From Cupriavidus pauculus (GTDB taxonomy: Bacteria > Pseudomonadota > Gammaproteobacteria > Burkholderiales > Burkholderiaceae): 64,000 bases of DNA. Positions within the stretch are counted from its first letter, which is position 1; the number at the start of each line of letters is the position of its first letter. Of the stretch, positions 7,747 through 16,368 are shown piece after piece. The notes under the pieces were generated by a model that ran no database searches, was not told where the DNA came from, and worked only from the letters and a program-made list of their open reading frames with translations. The position numbers and the translations under genes were made by a program. Location: positions 501,606 through 565,605 of the forward strand of contig NZ_PJRP01000003.1 in NCBI RefSeq assembly GCF_002858765.1, given 5' to 3'.

Positions 7747-8949
7747 TTAAACTCGCTCGATCACCATGGCGATGCCCTGGCCCACGCCGATGCACATCGT
7801 GCACAGCGCGAAGCGGCCGCCAGTGCGCTCCAGCTGGTACAGCGCCGTCGTCACCAGACGCGCGCCGCTCATGCCCAGCGGGTGGCCCAGGGCGATCGCG
7901 CCGCCGTTCGGGTTCACACGCTTGTCGTCGTCGGCGATGCCCAGTTGACGCAGCACGGCCAGGCCTTGCGCAGCAAAGGCTTCGTTCAGTTCGATCACGT
8001 CGATCTGGTCCAGCGACATGCCCAGTTGCTTCATCAGCTTCTGGGTGGCCGGTGCCGGGCCAATACCCATCACGCGCGGTGCCACGCCGGCCGTTGCCAT
8101 GCCGACGATGCGGGCACGCGGCTTCAGGTTGTGCTGCTTCAGGCCCGCTTCGCTGGCCAGCAGGATCGCGCAGGCGCCGTCGTTCACGCCCGATGCGTTA
8201 CCGGCGGTCACGGTGCCGTCCGGACGCACCACGCCGCGCAGCTTGGCCAGCGCTTCCATGCTGGTAGCGCGCGGGTGTTCATCACGGTCGACCACGATCG
8301 GGTCGCCCTTCTTTTGCGGAATCGTGACGGCGGTGATTTCCTGGGCCAGCGTGCCGTCGGCCTGGGCGCGCGATGCCTTTTCCTGGCTGCGCAGCGCCAT
8401 CAGATCCTGGTCTTCGCGGCTGATCTTGTAGTCCGTGGCCACGTTTTCGGCGGTCTCGGGCATCGAGTCCACGCCGTAGGCGGCACGCATCGCCGGGTTG
8501 ATGAAGCGCCAGCCGATGGTGGTGTCGAAGATTTCAGCCTGGCGCGAGAACGCCGAGGTGGCCTTGCCCATCACGAACGGGGCGCGGCTCATGCTTTCCA
8601 CGCCGCCCGAGATCATCAGGTTGGTTTCACCCGACTTGATCGCGCGGGCTGCGGTGCCCGTGGCGTCCATGCCCGAACCGCACAGGCGGTTGATCGTCGA
8701 ACCCGGCACGGCTTCCGGCAGACCAGCCAGCAGCGCCGACATGCGGGCCACGTTACGGTTGTCTTCGCCCGCCTGGTTGGCGTTGCCGTAGATCACGTCG
8801 TCGATGGCCGACCAGTCCAGGCCGGCGTTGCGTGCCATCAGTGCCTTCAGGGGCACCGCACCCAGGTCGTCCGCGCGCACGCCGGACAGGCTGCCGCCGT
8901 AACGGCCGATGGGGGTACGGATGGCGTCAACGATAAATGCGTCGCTCAT
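7747..8949 (-). CDS. pcaF: 3-oxoadipyl-CoA thiolase
   Basis: A 400-residue thiolase that splits 3-oxoadipyl-CoA with CoA into succinyl-CoA and acetyl-CoA, the last step of the beta-ketoadipate pathway. The nucleophile Cys90 ([10 protein letters not shown]), His356 ([16 protein letters not shown]) and the second catalytic Cys386 ([10 protein letters not shown]) are all in place. The opening [20 protein letters not shown] is characteristic of the PcaF/PaaJ branch, and pcaI and pcaJ directly upstream decide for pcaF over a general acetyl-CoA acetyltransferase. It is last in a minus-strand operon, 38 bp after pcaJ. A hairpin at 7677-7703 lies beyond its stop codon. Confidence 0.95.
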   Translation of the reverse strand: MSDAFIVDAIRTPIGRYGGSLSGVRADDLGAVPLKALMARNAGLDWSAIDDVIYGNANQAGEDNRNVARMSALLAGLPEAVPGSTINRLCGSGMDATGTAARAIKSGETNLMISGGVESMSRAPFVMGKATSAFSRQAEIFDTTIGWRFINPAMRAAYGVDSMPETAENVATDYKISREDQDLMALRSQEKASRAQADGTLAQEITAVTIPQKKGDPIVVDRDEHPRATSMEALAKLRGVVRPDGTVTAGNASGVNDGACAILLASEAGLKQHNLKPRARIVGMATAGVAPRVMGIGPAPATQKLMKQLGMSLDQIDVIELNEAFAAQGLAVLRQLGIADDDKRVNPNGGAIALGHPLGMSGARLVTTALYQLERTGGRFALCTMCIGVGQGIAMVIERV

Positions 8950-8987
8950 GTTCTGTCTCGCTCGGTTTTGGTGGTCTGGGTGTTGGA

Positions 8988-9635
8988 TCAGGCGGCTTGC
9001 GTCTGCTTCAGGGGCACGCCGGTCAGGCGTTGCAGTTCTTCAAACGACAGGCCTTCCGCGAGGTCGCGGGCAACCAGGCCGTCCGGCGTCACGTCGAGGG
9101 TGGCCAGGTCAGTGTAGATGCGCGTCACGCAGCCGATGCCGGTCAGCGGATACGTGCACTCGGGCACGATCTTGCTTTCGCCCTGCTTGGTCAGGTGCTC
9201 CATCATCACGAACACCTGCTTGGCGCCGATCGCCAGGTCCATCGCACCGCCCACGGCGGGAATGGCGCCCGGGGCACCGGTATGCCAGTTGGCCAGATCG
9301 CCCTTTTCGGACACCTGGAAGCCGCCCAGCACGCAATAGTCGAGGTGGCCGCCGCGCATCATCGCGAACGAATCGGCGTGGTGAAAGTACGAGCCGCCGG
9401 CCTTGATCGTCACCGGCTGCTTGCCAGCGTTGATCAGGTCGCCGTCTTCCTCGCCGGCTGCCGGCGCGGGGCCCATGCCGAGCAGGCCGTTTTCGCTGTG
9501 CAGCAGGATTTCCTTGTCGGCCGGCAGGTGATTGCCAACCAGGGTGGGCAGGCCGATGCCGAGGTTCACCACGGCACCGTCCGGAATGTCTTTGGCCACA
9601 CGGGCGGCCATCTGGTCACGGGTCAGGCGTTGCAT
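8988..9635 (-). CDS. pcaJ: 3-oxoadipate CoA-transferase subunit B
   Basis: A 215-residue beta subunit that pairs with PcaI to move CoA from succinyl-CoA to 3-oxoadipate. The catalytic glutamate is Glu48 in the LLHSENGLLG motif. The NLGIGLPTLV segment and the GGAMDLAIGAK loop are standard for the SCOT family B subunit. It lies 19 bp after pcaI and 38 bp before pcaF. The closely related acetoacetate (AtoA) and 3-oxoacid (ScoB) transferases share these motifs; the thiolase next door favours the 3-oxoadipate reading. Confidence 0.93.
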   Translation of the reverse strand: MQRLTRDQMAARVAKDIPDGAVVNLGIGLPTLVGNHLPADKEILLHSENGLLGMGPAPAAGEEDGDLINAGKQPVTIKAGGSYFHHADSFAMMRGGHLDYCVLGGFQVSEKGDLANWHTGAPGAIPAVGGAMDLAIGAKQVFVMMEHLTKQGESKIVPECTYPLTGIGCVTRIYTDLATLDVTPDGLVARDLAEGLSFEELQRLTGVPLKQTQAA

Positions 9636-9654
9636 GTTCTATCTCCTTCTGCGC

Positions 9655-10338
9655 TCAGGCGGCCTGGGCAGCCGAGCCGCCCACCTTGACCACACGCTTG
9701 ACGAACAGGCCCGGCGTGATGATGTGCTCGGGGTTCATGTCGCCCAGTTCGACGACGTTGTCGACCTGCACGATCGCGCACTTGGCAGCCATGGCCATGA
9801 TCGGGCCGAAGTTGCGGGCGGTCTTGCGGTACGTCAGGTTGCCCCAGCGGTCGGCCGTGTCGGCCTTGATCAGCGCGAAGTCGGCATGGATCGGCTTCTC
9901 GAACACATAGCCCTGGCCGTCGATGATGCGCGTTTCCTTGCCCTCGGCCAGCGGCGTGCCGTAGGCCGTACGCGTGAAGAAACCGCCAATGCCGGCGCCG
10001 GCGGCGCGGATGCGCTCGGCCAGGTTGCCCTGGGGCACCAGTTCCAGTTCGATCTCGCCAGCGTGGAACAGCGAATCGAACACATACGAATCCACCTGCC
10101 GCGGGAACGAGCAAATGATCTTGCGCACGCGCTTGGTCTTCAGCAGTGCTGCCAGGCCCGTGTCGCCGTTGCCGGCGTTGTTGTTGACGATGGTGAGGTC
10201 GCGCGCACCCTGGGCGATCACGGCATCGATCAGCTCCGCCGGCATGCCAGCCAGGCCAAAGCCGCCGATCAGGATCGTGGCGCCGTCGTGGATGCCGGCC
10301 ACTGCCGCTTCCACCGAGTCATATAGCTTGTTGATCAC
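9655..10338 (-). CDS. pcaI: 3-oxoadipate CoA-transferase subunit A
   Basis: A 227-residue alpha subunit of the same transferase. The CoA-binding GGFGLAGMP loop is at 25-33. The chain begins MINKLYDSVEAAVAGI, and the start codon is a GTG at 10338, with the coding match beginning exactly there and TGGA about 8 nt upstream. The in-frame extension to 10488 looks unlike any CoA-transferase. It is the first gene of pcaIJF. The 352-base gap to sbcC (10339-10690) contains the PcaR-like operators but no gene I can support. Confidence 0.93.
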   Translation of the reverse strand: MINKLYDSVEAAVAGIHDGATILIGGFGLAGMPAELIDAVIAQGARDLTIVNNNAGNGDTGLAALLKTKRVRKIICSFPRQVDSYVFDSLFHAGEIELELVPQGNLAERIRAAGAGIGGFFTRTAYGTPLAEGKETRIIDGQGYVFEKPIHADFALIKADTADRWGNLTYRKTARNFGPIMAMAAKCAIVQVDNVVELGDMNPEHIITPGLFVKRVVKVGGSAAQAA

Positions 10339-10560
10339 TTGCGTTCCAGTACGGAAGGGTCCGGCATCGCGCCGGGACCGGCCGCAAGAGGGGCGGCACG
10401 CAAAGATGTCTCCGGCAGACTGCTCGGACGGGCGTCCTGCGGTGCCGACCCATGCTGTGCACGGTGACGACATCGGGACAGGGTCCACAATCTTGCAGTT
10501 GTCTTGATGAGCCGTCTTGCGGCGGCTTCTGTGATGGTCGGCGGATCAGGGGTCAGCGAT

Positions 10561-10594
10561 GTTCGCTATACGAACCCCAATTCGCAGAATGAAC
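10561..10594 (-). promoter_or_regulatory. PcaR-like operator pair in the pcaI promoter region
   Basis: GTTCGCTATACGAAC (10561-10575) is a perfect 5 bp inverted repeat that resembles, from memory, the 15 bp PcaR site of Pseudomonas putida. A second copy, ATTCGCAGAATGAAC (10580-10594), starts 19 bp away and matches at 10 of 15 positions. On the minus strand they cover a candidate -35 TTGTTC and -10 TCGTAT with 17 bp spacing, the arrangement reported for PcaR. An IclR gene of the PcaR/PobR subfamily lies at 39532-40353. Confidence 0.6.
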
Positions 10595-10690
10595 AAAGGT
10601 TACACCCGCCGTCAAAACAGGGTCAATAAGGGGCTGCGCGTGGCGGGCGATAATCGGTCATCGCCCGCGCACCGGATTGTCCGGCCCTTG

Positions 10691-13600
10691 TCAGGGCAGG
10701 CGCAGCACCGCCTGGCTGCCGCTGACACCGGGGCGTACTTCCAGCCGCACATCGATCCGCTCTCGCAGTTCGGCCACGTGCGAGATGATGCCGACCAGCC
10801 GGCCCGCCTGCTGCAGATCCAGCAGCGTGCGGATGGCAAAGTCGAGGCTTTCCGGATCGAGCGTGCCGAACCCTTCGTCCACGAACAGCGTGTCGAGCTG
10901 GATGCCGCCGGCGCGCGACTGCACCACGTCGGCCAGCCCCAGCGCCAAGGATAGCGACGCCAGGAAGCCTTCGCCACCGGAAAGCGTGTTGGCCGGCCGC
11001 GTGGCGCCGGTATCGTGGTCGAACACCTCCAGGTCGAGCCCGCCGGCCATGCGCTGGTCGCCCAGTTCGCGCACACGCTGCAGCGCGTAGCGGCCGCGGC
11101 TCATGCGCAGCAGCCGCAGCGACGCCGCCTCCAGCACCTCGTCAAGGAGCGTGGCCAGGACAAAGCGCTGGAACGTCATGCGGCGCGGATTGTTGCCGTT
11201 GGCCACTTCCGACAGGCGGCCCAGCACCGCATAGCGCGTTTCCACCTCGCGCCCTTCGGCTGCCAGCGCTTCCACCTGCCCCCTGCATTGCAGCAGCGTG
11301 TCGCGCGCCGCGGCCAGTTCGCTGCGCTCGCGGATGGCGGCTTCGAGCCGCACTGCCGCCTGGTCGCGCGTGGCCAGCAACGCGGGCATGTCGGGCACCT
11401 GCAGCGCCTGGGCGATGGTGGCGGTGCGCGCATGCCATTCGGCCGCGCGGGCCAGTTCGACATCGAAGGCCCGGATCGCGTCGTCGAGCGACGACGTGTC
11501 GTCAGCGGACAGGCACGCAGCAAGGTAGGTGTCGTCGTGGTCGAAGCCGGCCGCGCGCATGGCATCGGCCAGTACGGTCTCGCGCTCGGTGACGCGGGCA
11601 TCGGCCAGGGCGACGTTGTCACGCGCGGACGCCAGCGCCGCAGCCGTTGCCGCCTGCAGGGCCACGGCGTCGCGCTCGGCGCCCTGCGCGGCCTGCAGCG
11701 CGGCTTCGAGCGCGCCGGCTTCGCGCCGAGCCGCCTCCAGCGCGGCAGTCATGGCATCGGGGTCACGAGAATCCTCGGGCACCTGCTCGCAAGCGGCCTG
11801 CCATTCGCCGTCCAGCCGTGCGTGTTCGTGCGCGGCGGCGCGGGTGGCCGTGTCGGCGGCCTTGGCTGCCGCCTCGGCGGCCTGAACTGCCGTGCGCGCC
11901 TGAGCGACCTGCGCTGCCAGCGTGTCGGCCCGCTTGGCGGCCAGTTCGGCGTCGCGCGCGGCCTGCGCCAGCGTGGCGATCTCGGCATCGAGCGCCTGCG
12001 CCGCAGCGGCCCCCATTGCCGTCCCCGCTGTGCCTTCGCCCAACGCTTCCGCCAGGTCGGCCAGCCGCGCCTGCCATTGCGCCACCCTGGCGTCTGCCTG
12101 CTGATGCGCGGTGCCGGCTTCCGCCAGCACATCCTCGGCGCGTTGCAGTGCCAGCCGCGCGGCATCGAGATCGTCGTCGCTCACCAGCGCCAACGTCTGT
12201 TGCGCCAGCGCCGGATGATCCTTGCCGCCACAGACCGGGCACGGCTCGCCGCGCTTGACGCTGCCGGCCAGGCGCGCGGCCTGCCCGTGACGCCAGTCCA
12301 CCTCGGCCTGACGCATGGCCACGCGCGCCGCATCGCGGGCCTCGACGGCACCACGCTTCTGGCCTTCGCTGGCCACCAGCGCCGCGCGCAATGGCCCCAG
12401 TTCGGCCTCGATCTGACGATATCGCGCAATGCGCGCCGCGCGCTCGCGCGCCTGCTCCAGCCGCAACTGCAGCGCCTGCAGCCCGGCTGCGGCGGCGCGG
12501 GCCTGCTCGCCATCGGCTTCCAGCGCCTTGAGTGCCGTGCCGGCTGCCTGGAAGGCATCGATCTTCGCCACGCATGCCGACTGCGCCATGGCCAGCGTGG
12601 TGCCGGCCTGTGCCACGGCATTACGCAACACCCCGAGCCTGCGCGCCTGCGGCAACAGGTGTTCGAGCCTGGTCACCGTGCGTTGCGCGGCGGCGCGGGT
12701 CTCCTGGCGCGACTGCTCGGCACGCAGCGCGTGGGCGGCGGTCTCCGCCGTCTGCGCGGCACGCGTGGCCAATATTTCGGCTTGCGCCTGGGCCGCGCGC
12801 ACCCTGGTCTGATCCTGCCGGGCCGCCTGCAGTTGCTGCACGGTCGGCGTCACCTGCGCCGCACGTCGCGCCGCCTGCAGCCGCACGCGATCGACATCGA
12901 CGGCGGCCACCTTCGCGTTCAGCATGGCATGCGCGCCCTCGGCTTCGCGCCAGGCCTTGATCTGGGTATGTTCGAGTTCGCCCTTGCGCAGCGATGCCTG
13001 CGCGGCCTCGCTATCGGCGCGCGCGACGTCCTCGCGGCGCAACAGCTCGGCCAGCGTGACCTGCAGCGCGTCGATGCGATCGGTCAGGGCATCGATCGAC
13101 GCAAGCGCGTGCTGGTCCAGCAGCGTCTTGCGGCGCACCGCAATCTGCTCGGCCTCGCGCCGGATGCTGGCGGCCTGCTCCTTGAGCTGCTCTTCCACGC
13201 GACGATAGAGCTCGGTATGGAACAGCCGCTCCAAGATGCCCTGGCGCGCCCGCGAATCTGCGGTCAGCAGCTCGCGAAAGCGGCCCTGCGGCAGCACGAT
13301 CACCTGGCGGAACTGCGCGCTGTCAAAGCCCAGCAGATCGCGCACGGCATCGCTGACGCGGCCGGGCTGGCTGGCATGGCTCTTCCAGGCGCCGTCGAGC
13401 ATCGCGTCCAGTTGCGCCTTGGCGGCTTCCTTGACGAAGCCGCCCGCCGCGCGCTGGCTGGGTCGATCCTGCGTGGGCGAGCGCGTCACGCGGTAATGCA
13501 TCGCCCCAAGGCCGAATTCCAGCGTGACTTCGGTGCGCAGCGCGGGGTCGGCATTGGCGCTGCGCATGTCCTGCGCGCTGCGCTCGCCGCCCGACGTGTC

Positions 13601-13762
13601 GCCGTAGAGCGCAAAGCAGATGGCATCGAGCAGCGTGGTCTTGCCCGCGCCCGTGGGTCCGTGGATCAGGAAGAACGCCTGCTCGCCGAGCCGTGTGAAA
13701 TCGATGGTCTCGGTGGCAGCAAACGGACCGAAAGCCTGCAACTTCAGGTACAGCGGTTTCAT
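10691..13762 (-). CDS. sbcC: Exonuclease SbcCD, ATPase subunit SbcC
   Basis: A 1023-residue SMC-like ATPase that works with SbcD to open and cut DNA hairpins and protein-blocked ends. The N-terminal Walker A is GPTGAGKTT (35-43). Two very long Ala/Arg/Glu-rich coiled coils surround a zinc hook, CPVC, near residue 506. The C-terminal half-site has the ABC signature LSGGEGFLASL (near 925) and a Walker B ending in FVDEGFGTLD. The start ATG overlaps the sbcD stop as ATGA (13759-13762), so translation is coupled. The high Ala/Arg content makes the antisense frames look open over thousands of bases; those are shadows. Confidence 0.95.
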   Translation of the reverse strand: MKPLYLKLQAFGPFAATETIDFTRLGEQAFFLIHGPTGAGKTTLLDAICFALYGDTSGGERSAQDMRSANADPALRTEVTLEFGLGAMHYRVTRSPTQDRPSQRAAGGFVKEAAKAQLDAMLDGAWKSHASQPGRVSDAVRDLLGFDSAQFRQVIVLPQGRFRELLTADSRARQGILERLFHTELYRRVEEQLKEQAASIRREAEQIAVRRKTLLDQHALASIDALTDRIDALQVTLAELLRREDVARADSEAAQASLRKGELEHTQIKAWREAEGAHAMLNAKVAAVDVDRVRLQAARRAAQVTPTVQQLQAARQDQTRVRAAQAQAEILATRAAQTAETAAHALRAEQSRQETRAAAQRTVTRLEHLLPQARRLGVLRNAVAQAGTTLAMAQSACVAKIDAFQAAGTALKALEADGEQARAAAAGLQALQLRLEQARERAARIARYRQIEAELGPLRAALVASEGQKRGAVEARDAARVAMRQAEVDWRHGQAARLAGSVKRGEPCPVCGGKDHPALAQQTLALVSDDDLDAARLALQRAEDVLAEAGTAHQQADARVAQWQARLADLAEALGEGTAGTAMGAAAAQALDAEIATLAQAARDAELAAKRADTLAAQVAQARTAVQAAEAAAKAADTATRAAAHEHARLDGEWQAACEQVPEDSRDPDAMTAALEAARREAGALEAALQAAQGAERDAVALQAATAAALASARDNVALADARVTERETVLADAMRAAGFDHDDTYLAACLSADDTSSLDDAIRAFDVELARAAEWHARTATIAQALQVPDMPALLATRDQAAVRLEAAIRERSELAAARDTLLQCRGQVEALAAEGREVETRYAVLGRLSEVANGNNPRRMTFQRFVLATLLDEVLEAASLRLLRMSRGRYALQRVRELGDQRMAGGLDLEVFDHDTGATRPANTLSGGEGFLASLSLALGLADVVQSRAGGIQLDTLFVDEGFGTLDPESLDFAIRTLLDLQQAGRLVGIISHVAELRERIDVRLEVRPGVSGSQAVLRLP

Positions 13763-14904
13763 GCCGATTCCCTTTCCGAAGCCTCCATACCGGCCAGAAG
13801 ATGGTCCAGTGCGCGGCGTTGGTCGCCGTCCAGGTCCGCGTCAGCCACTTCGCGGAAGAAATTTGCAAACAGACTGCCTGTGTCCAGCTCGCGCATGCGC
13901 CGGCCGGCCTCCCCCGCCTGCCCGCTGCGCGCCAGAATGGACCGCTCGATGGCCAGCGCGTTCGGATACGCCTCGCGCAGCCGCGCCATCGGGTCCAGCA
14001 GCGCGCCGGTATCGGTCAGCACCGCGTAGACGTAGTCGTCGCGGCGCGCGTCGGCCAGGCCCGCTTCCACCAGCCGGGCCAGCTCGCCGGTCAGGATGCG
14101 CAGGTCGCGGCGCGGTTGCAGCGCGATCGGCTCGATGCGCACAGCGCCCTTTTCGTCCAGTTCGACCAGCGAAACGGTCTTGAGGTGATCGGCTTCCGAC
14201 AGCGAATACTTGAGCAGCGACCCGGCGTAGTGAATGCGCTCGCCGATGGTCTGCGGCCGGTGCAGGTGGCCCAGCGCCACGAAATCGAAGCCGTGGAACA
14301 GGCCCGCCCCCACCGCGCCACTGCCGCCCACCGACAGCGGCCGTTCCGATTCACTGACCGCGCCGCCCACCACGAACGCGTGTCCAACCGCCACGGCGCG
14401 CACGCCCGCCGGATGACTGGCCCGGATCCCGTCGAGCTGCGCACCCAGCGCCGCCTCGTGCGATGACAGGTCAACACCGAGCGCGTCGCGCACCACCGCC
14501 GGCTCCGCATACGGCAGGGCATAGATGCGCACCTCGCCATGGGCGTCGCGCAACGACACGCAGGCGGTCTCGGGCCCGGTGCGGCCCGCCACATGCAGGC
14601 CGCGCGCGGCCAGCAGGCGCGCGCCGAAATCGAGCCGCTGCGCGCTGTCGTGGTTGCCCGCGATCATCACCACCGGCACGTTGGCTTCCACCACGATGCG
14701 CGCCAGCACGTCGTCCAGCAACGCCACGGCCTCGGGCGGCGGCACCGCGCGATCGTACACGTCGCCGGCAATCAGCACGGCATCGGGCCGCACGTCGCAC
14801 ACCAGCGCCACGAACTGGTCGAGCACATGCGCCTGGTCTTCAATCAGGCTGCGGGCATGGAAAAGCCGACCAAGATGCCAGTCGGCGGTGTGGAGAAAAC
14901 GCAA
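13759..14904 (-). CDS. sbcD: Exonuclease SbcCD, nuclease subunit SbcD
   Basis: A 381-residue Mre11-type metallophosphoesterase. The opening MRFLHTADWHLGR supplies Asp8 and His10 of metal motif I. GDVYDR and AGNHD follow, and VGHAFV and GHLHRPQ give the remaining metal-binding histidines. I place the start at TTG 14904 because the conserved strand begins there and AAGGA lies 7 nt upstream; the nearest upstream in-frame ATG (14964) would add about 20 unrelated residues. It is first in the sbcD-sbcC pair and lies 86 bp after the sigma-54 activator gene on the same strand, so read-through from the tad locus cannot be excluded. Confidence 0.93.
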   Translation of the reverse strand: MRFLHTADWHLGRLFHARSLIEDQAHVLDQFVALVCDVRPDAVLIAGDVYDRAVPPPEAVALLDDVLARIVVEANVPVVMIAGNHDSAQRLDFGARLLAARGLHVAGRTGPETACVSLRDAHGEVRIYALPYAEPAVVRDALGVDLSSHEAALGAQLDGIRASHPAGVRAVAVGHAFVVGGAVSESERPLSVGGSGAVGAGLFHGFDFVALGHLHRPQTIGERIHYAGSLLKYSLSEADHLKTVSLVELDEKGAVRIEPIALQPRRDLRILTGELARLVEAGLADARRDDYVYAVLTDTGALLDPMARLREAYPNALAIERSILARSGQAGEAGRRMRELDTGSLFANFFREVADADLDGDQRRALDHLLAGMEASERESA

Positions 14905-14990
14905 TTCGGGTCCTTCGGCGCAGTGGCGCGTAATGCACGGCCTTGCCGTGCGGTCCCGCATCATAACGTCCCGGTGCCGGCAAGCGGCCC

Positions 14991-16355
14991 TCAGACCGGC
15001 TCCGCCTCGCTGTCGGCGATCTGGAACTTGCGCATCTTCTCCCACAGCACCTTGCGGCTGATGCCCAGGCAGGCGGCCGTATCCTGGCGGCGCCAGCCGT
15101 TGGCATCAAGCGCCGCGATGATGCGGCGGCGCTCCTCGACATCGCCACGCGGATCGCCGCGCTCGGCACCGTCGAAGGCGCCCGGCCGCAACCCCCGGAA
15201 CAGCGGACGGATGCGGTCCTCGTCCCAGCCGCCGTACTGCCGCGCCGTTATGCCCACGCGTTCGGCCAGGTTGCGCAGTTCGCGAACGTTGCCGATGAAG
15301 AACGCCGTGCCCACGGCCCCCTTGAGCCAGTCGGGCATGGGCGGCAGCGCGTCGTAGGCGGCCGGGCCCATCATGTGGCGCAGGAACGACTGCAGCAGGC
15401 CCACCTTGTCGCCGGGGCCGCGATCTTCCAGGCTGGGAATGCGCAGTTCGATCACCGCCAGCCGGAAGTACAGGTCGGCGCGGAAGCGCCCCTCGCGCAC
15501 CGCCTCGCGCAAGTCCTTGTTGGTGGCCGCCACCAGCCGGAAGTCGAGCTTCACGGCCACGGTCGATCCCAGCCGCGTCAGCGCGTTCTCTTCCAGCACG
15601 CGCAGCAGCTTGACCTGCTGGAACAGCGGCAGGTCGCCGATCTCGTCCAGGAACAGCGTGCCGCCGGTGGCCTGCTCGAAGAATCCGCGATGCGCGAACA
15701 TCGCACCGGTAAAGGCGCCCTTGGCATGGCCGAAGAACTGCGACTCGAACAGCCCGTCGGGAATCGCCCCGCAGTTCACGGCGACGAACGGCCCCTTGCC
15801 ATACTGGCTGTTGCGCTCGTGGAACAGCCGCGCGATGCGCTCCTTGCCGGCACCGGTCTCGCCGTACAGCATCACGTTGCTGTCGAAGTTGGCGAAGGTC
15901 CCCACCTGTTCCAGCAGTTCCTGCATGGCGGGCGATCCGGCCACCAGGTCGGCCACGTCGGGACGCGCCTCGCCGGCGGCCAGCAACTGCGGCATCAGCT
16001 TGGCAATCTGGTTGCGCAGGTCGCTGCCATTGAAGTCGTGCGGCAGGATGTACGCGTACTCGGGCGGAAAGCGGCCTGGATCGGTCTCGCGGTCCGGCGC
16101 GCCCACCCAGATCACCGGCATGCCATGGGCGGCCTCCCAGTCCAGCGTGAACTTGGCCGAGCCAATCGCCGACGCGCTGATCACGGCAATGCACGGCTTC
16201 ACGCGCGCCTCGTTCGGCAGCGCGTCCAGCGCACCGGCACGAATCACCTCGGCGCCCAGCGGCGTCAGGAACCGCGCCACGCGGTCGGCAATCTCGTACT
16301 GGCCTTCCCACACATAGACTTCAAGGCTCTCGTAGGCCCAGCGCTCTGCTTTCAT
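14991..16355 (-). CDS. Sigma-54-dependent activator (bEBP) of the tad locus
   Basis: A 454-residue enhancer-binding protein. The N-terminal domain (1-125) has a receiver-like alternation but no recognisable phospho-acceptor Asp pocket, so it is probably not a standard response regulator; a VpsR-like N-domain is an alternative. The AAA+ domain has Walker A GETGAGKE (165-172), the sigma-54 contact loop GAFTGA (213-218), Walker B GGTLFLDE (231-238) and the arginine-finger region FRADLYFRL (291-299). A Fis-type helix-turn-helix ends the protein ([20 protein letters not shown]). It follows the tadG-like gene by 13 bp, so it sits at the end of the tad operon. I infer that it drives the two sigma-54 promoters at 29.1 and 29.5 kb. 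Confidence 0.92.
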   Translation of the reverse strand: MKAERWAYESLEVYVWEGQYEIADRVARFLTPLGAEVIRAGALDALPNEARVKPCIAVISASAIGSAKFTLDWEAAHGMPVIWVGAPDRETDPGRFPPEYAYILPHDFNGSDLRNQIAKLMPQLLAAGEARPDVADLVAGSPAMQELLEQVGTFANFDSNVMLYGETGAGKERIARLFHERNSQYGKGPFVAVNCGAIPDGLFESQFFGHAKGAFTGAMFAHRGFFEQATGGTLFLDEIGDLPLFQQVKLLRVLEENALTRLGSTVAVKLDFRLVAATNKDLREAVREGRFRADLYFRLAVIELRIPSLEDRGPGDKVGLLQSFLRHMMGPAAYDALPPMPDWLKGAVGTAFFIGNVRELRNLAERVGITARQYGGWDEDRIRPLFRGLRPGAFDGAERGDPRGDVEERRRIIAALDANGWRRQDTAACLGISRKVLWEKMRKFQIADSEAEPV

Positions 16356-16368
16356 GATGGTTCAGAGT

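Noticed and set aside
11015..14029. A 1004-codon open frame on the plus strand
   Set aside because: It is exactly antisense to sbcC/sbcD, has no ribosome site or family resemblance and the composition (Arg/Gly/His/Gln) expected of a complementary frame in GC-rich DNA.
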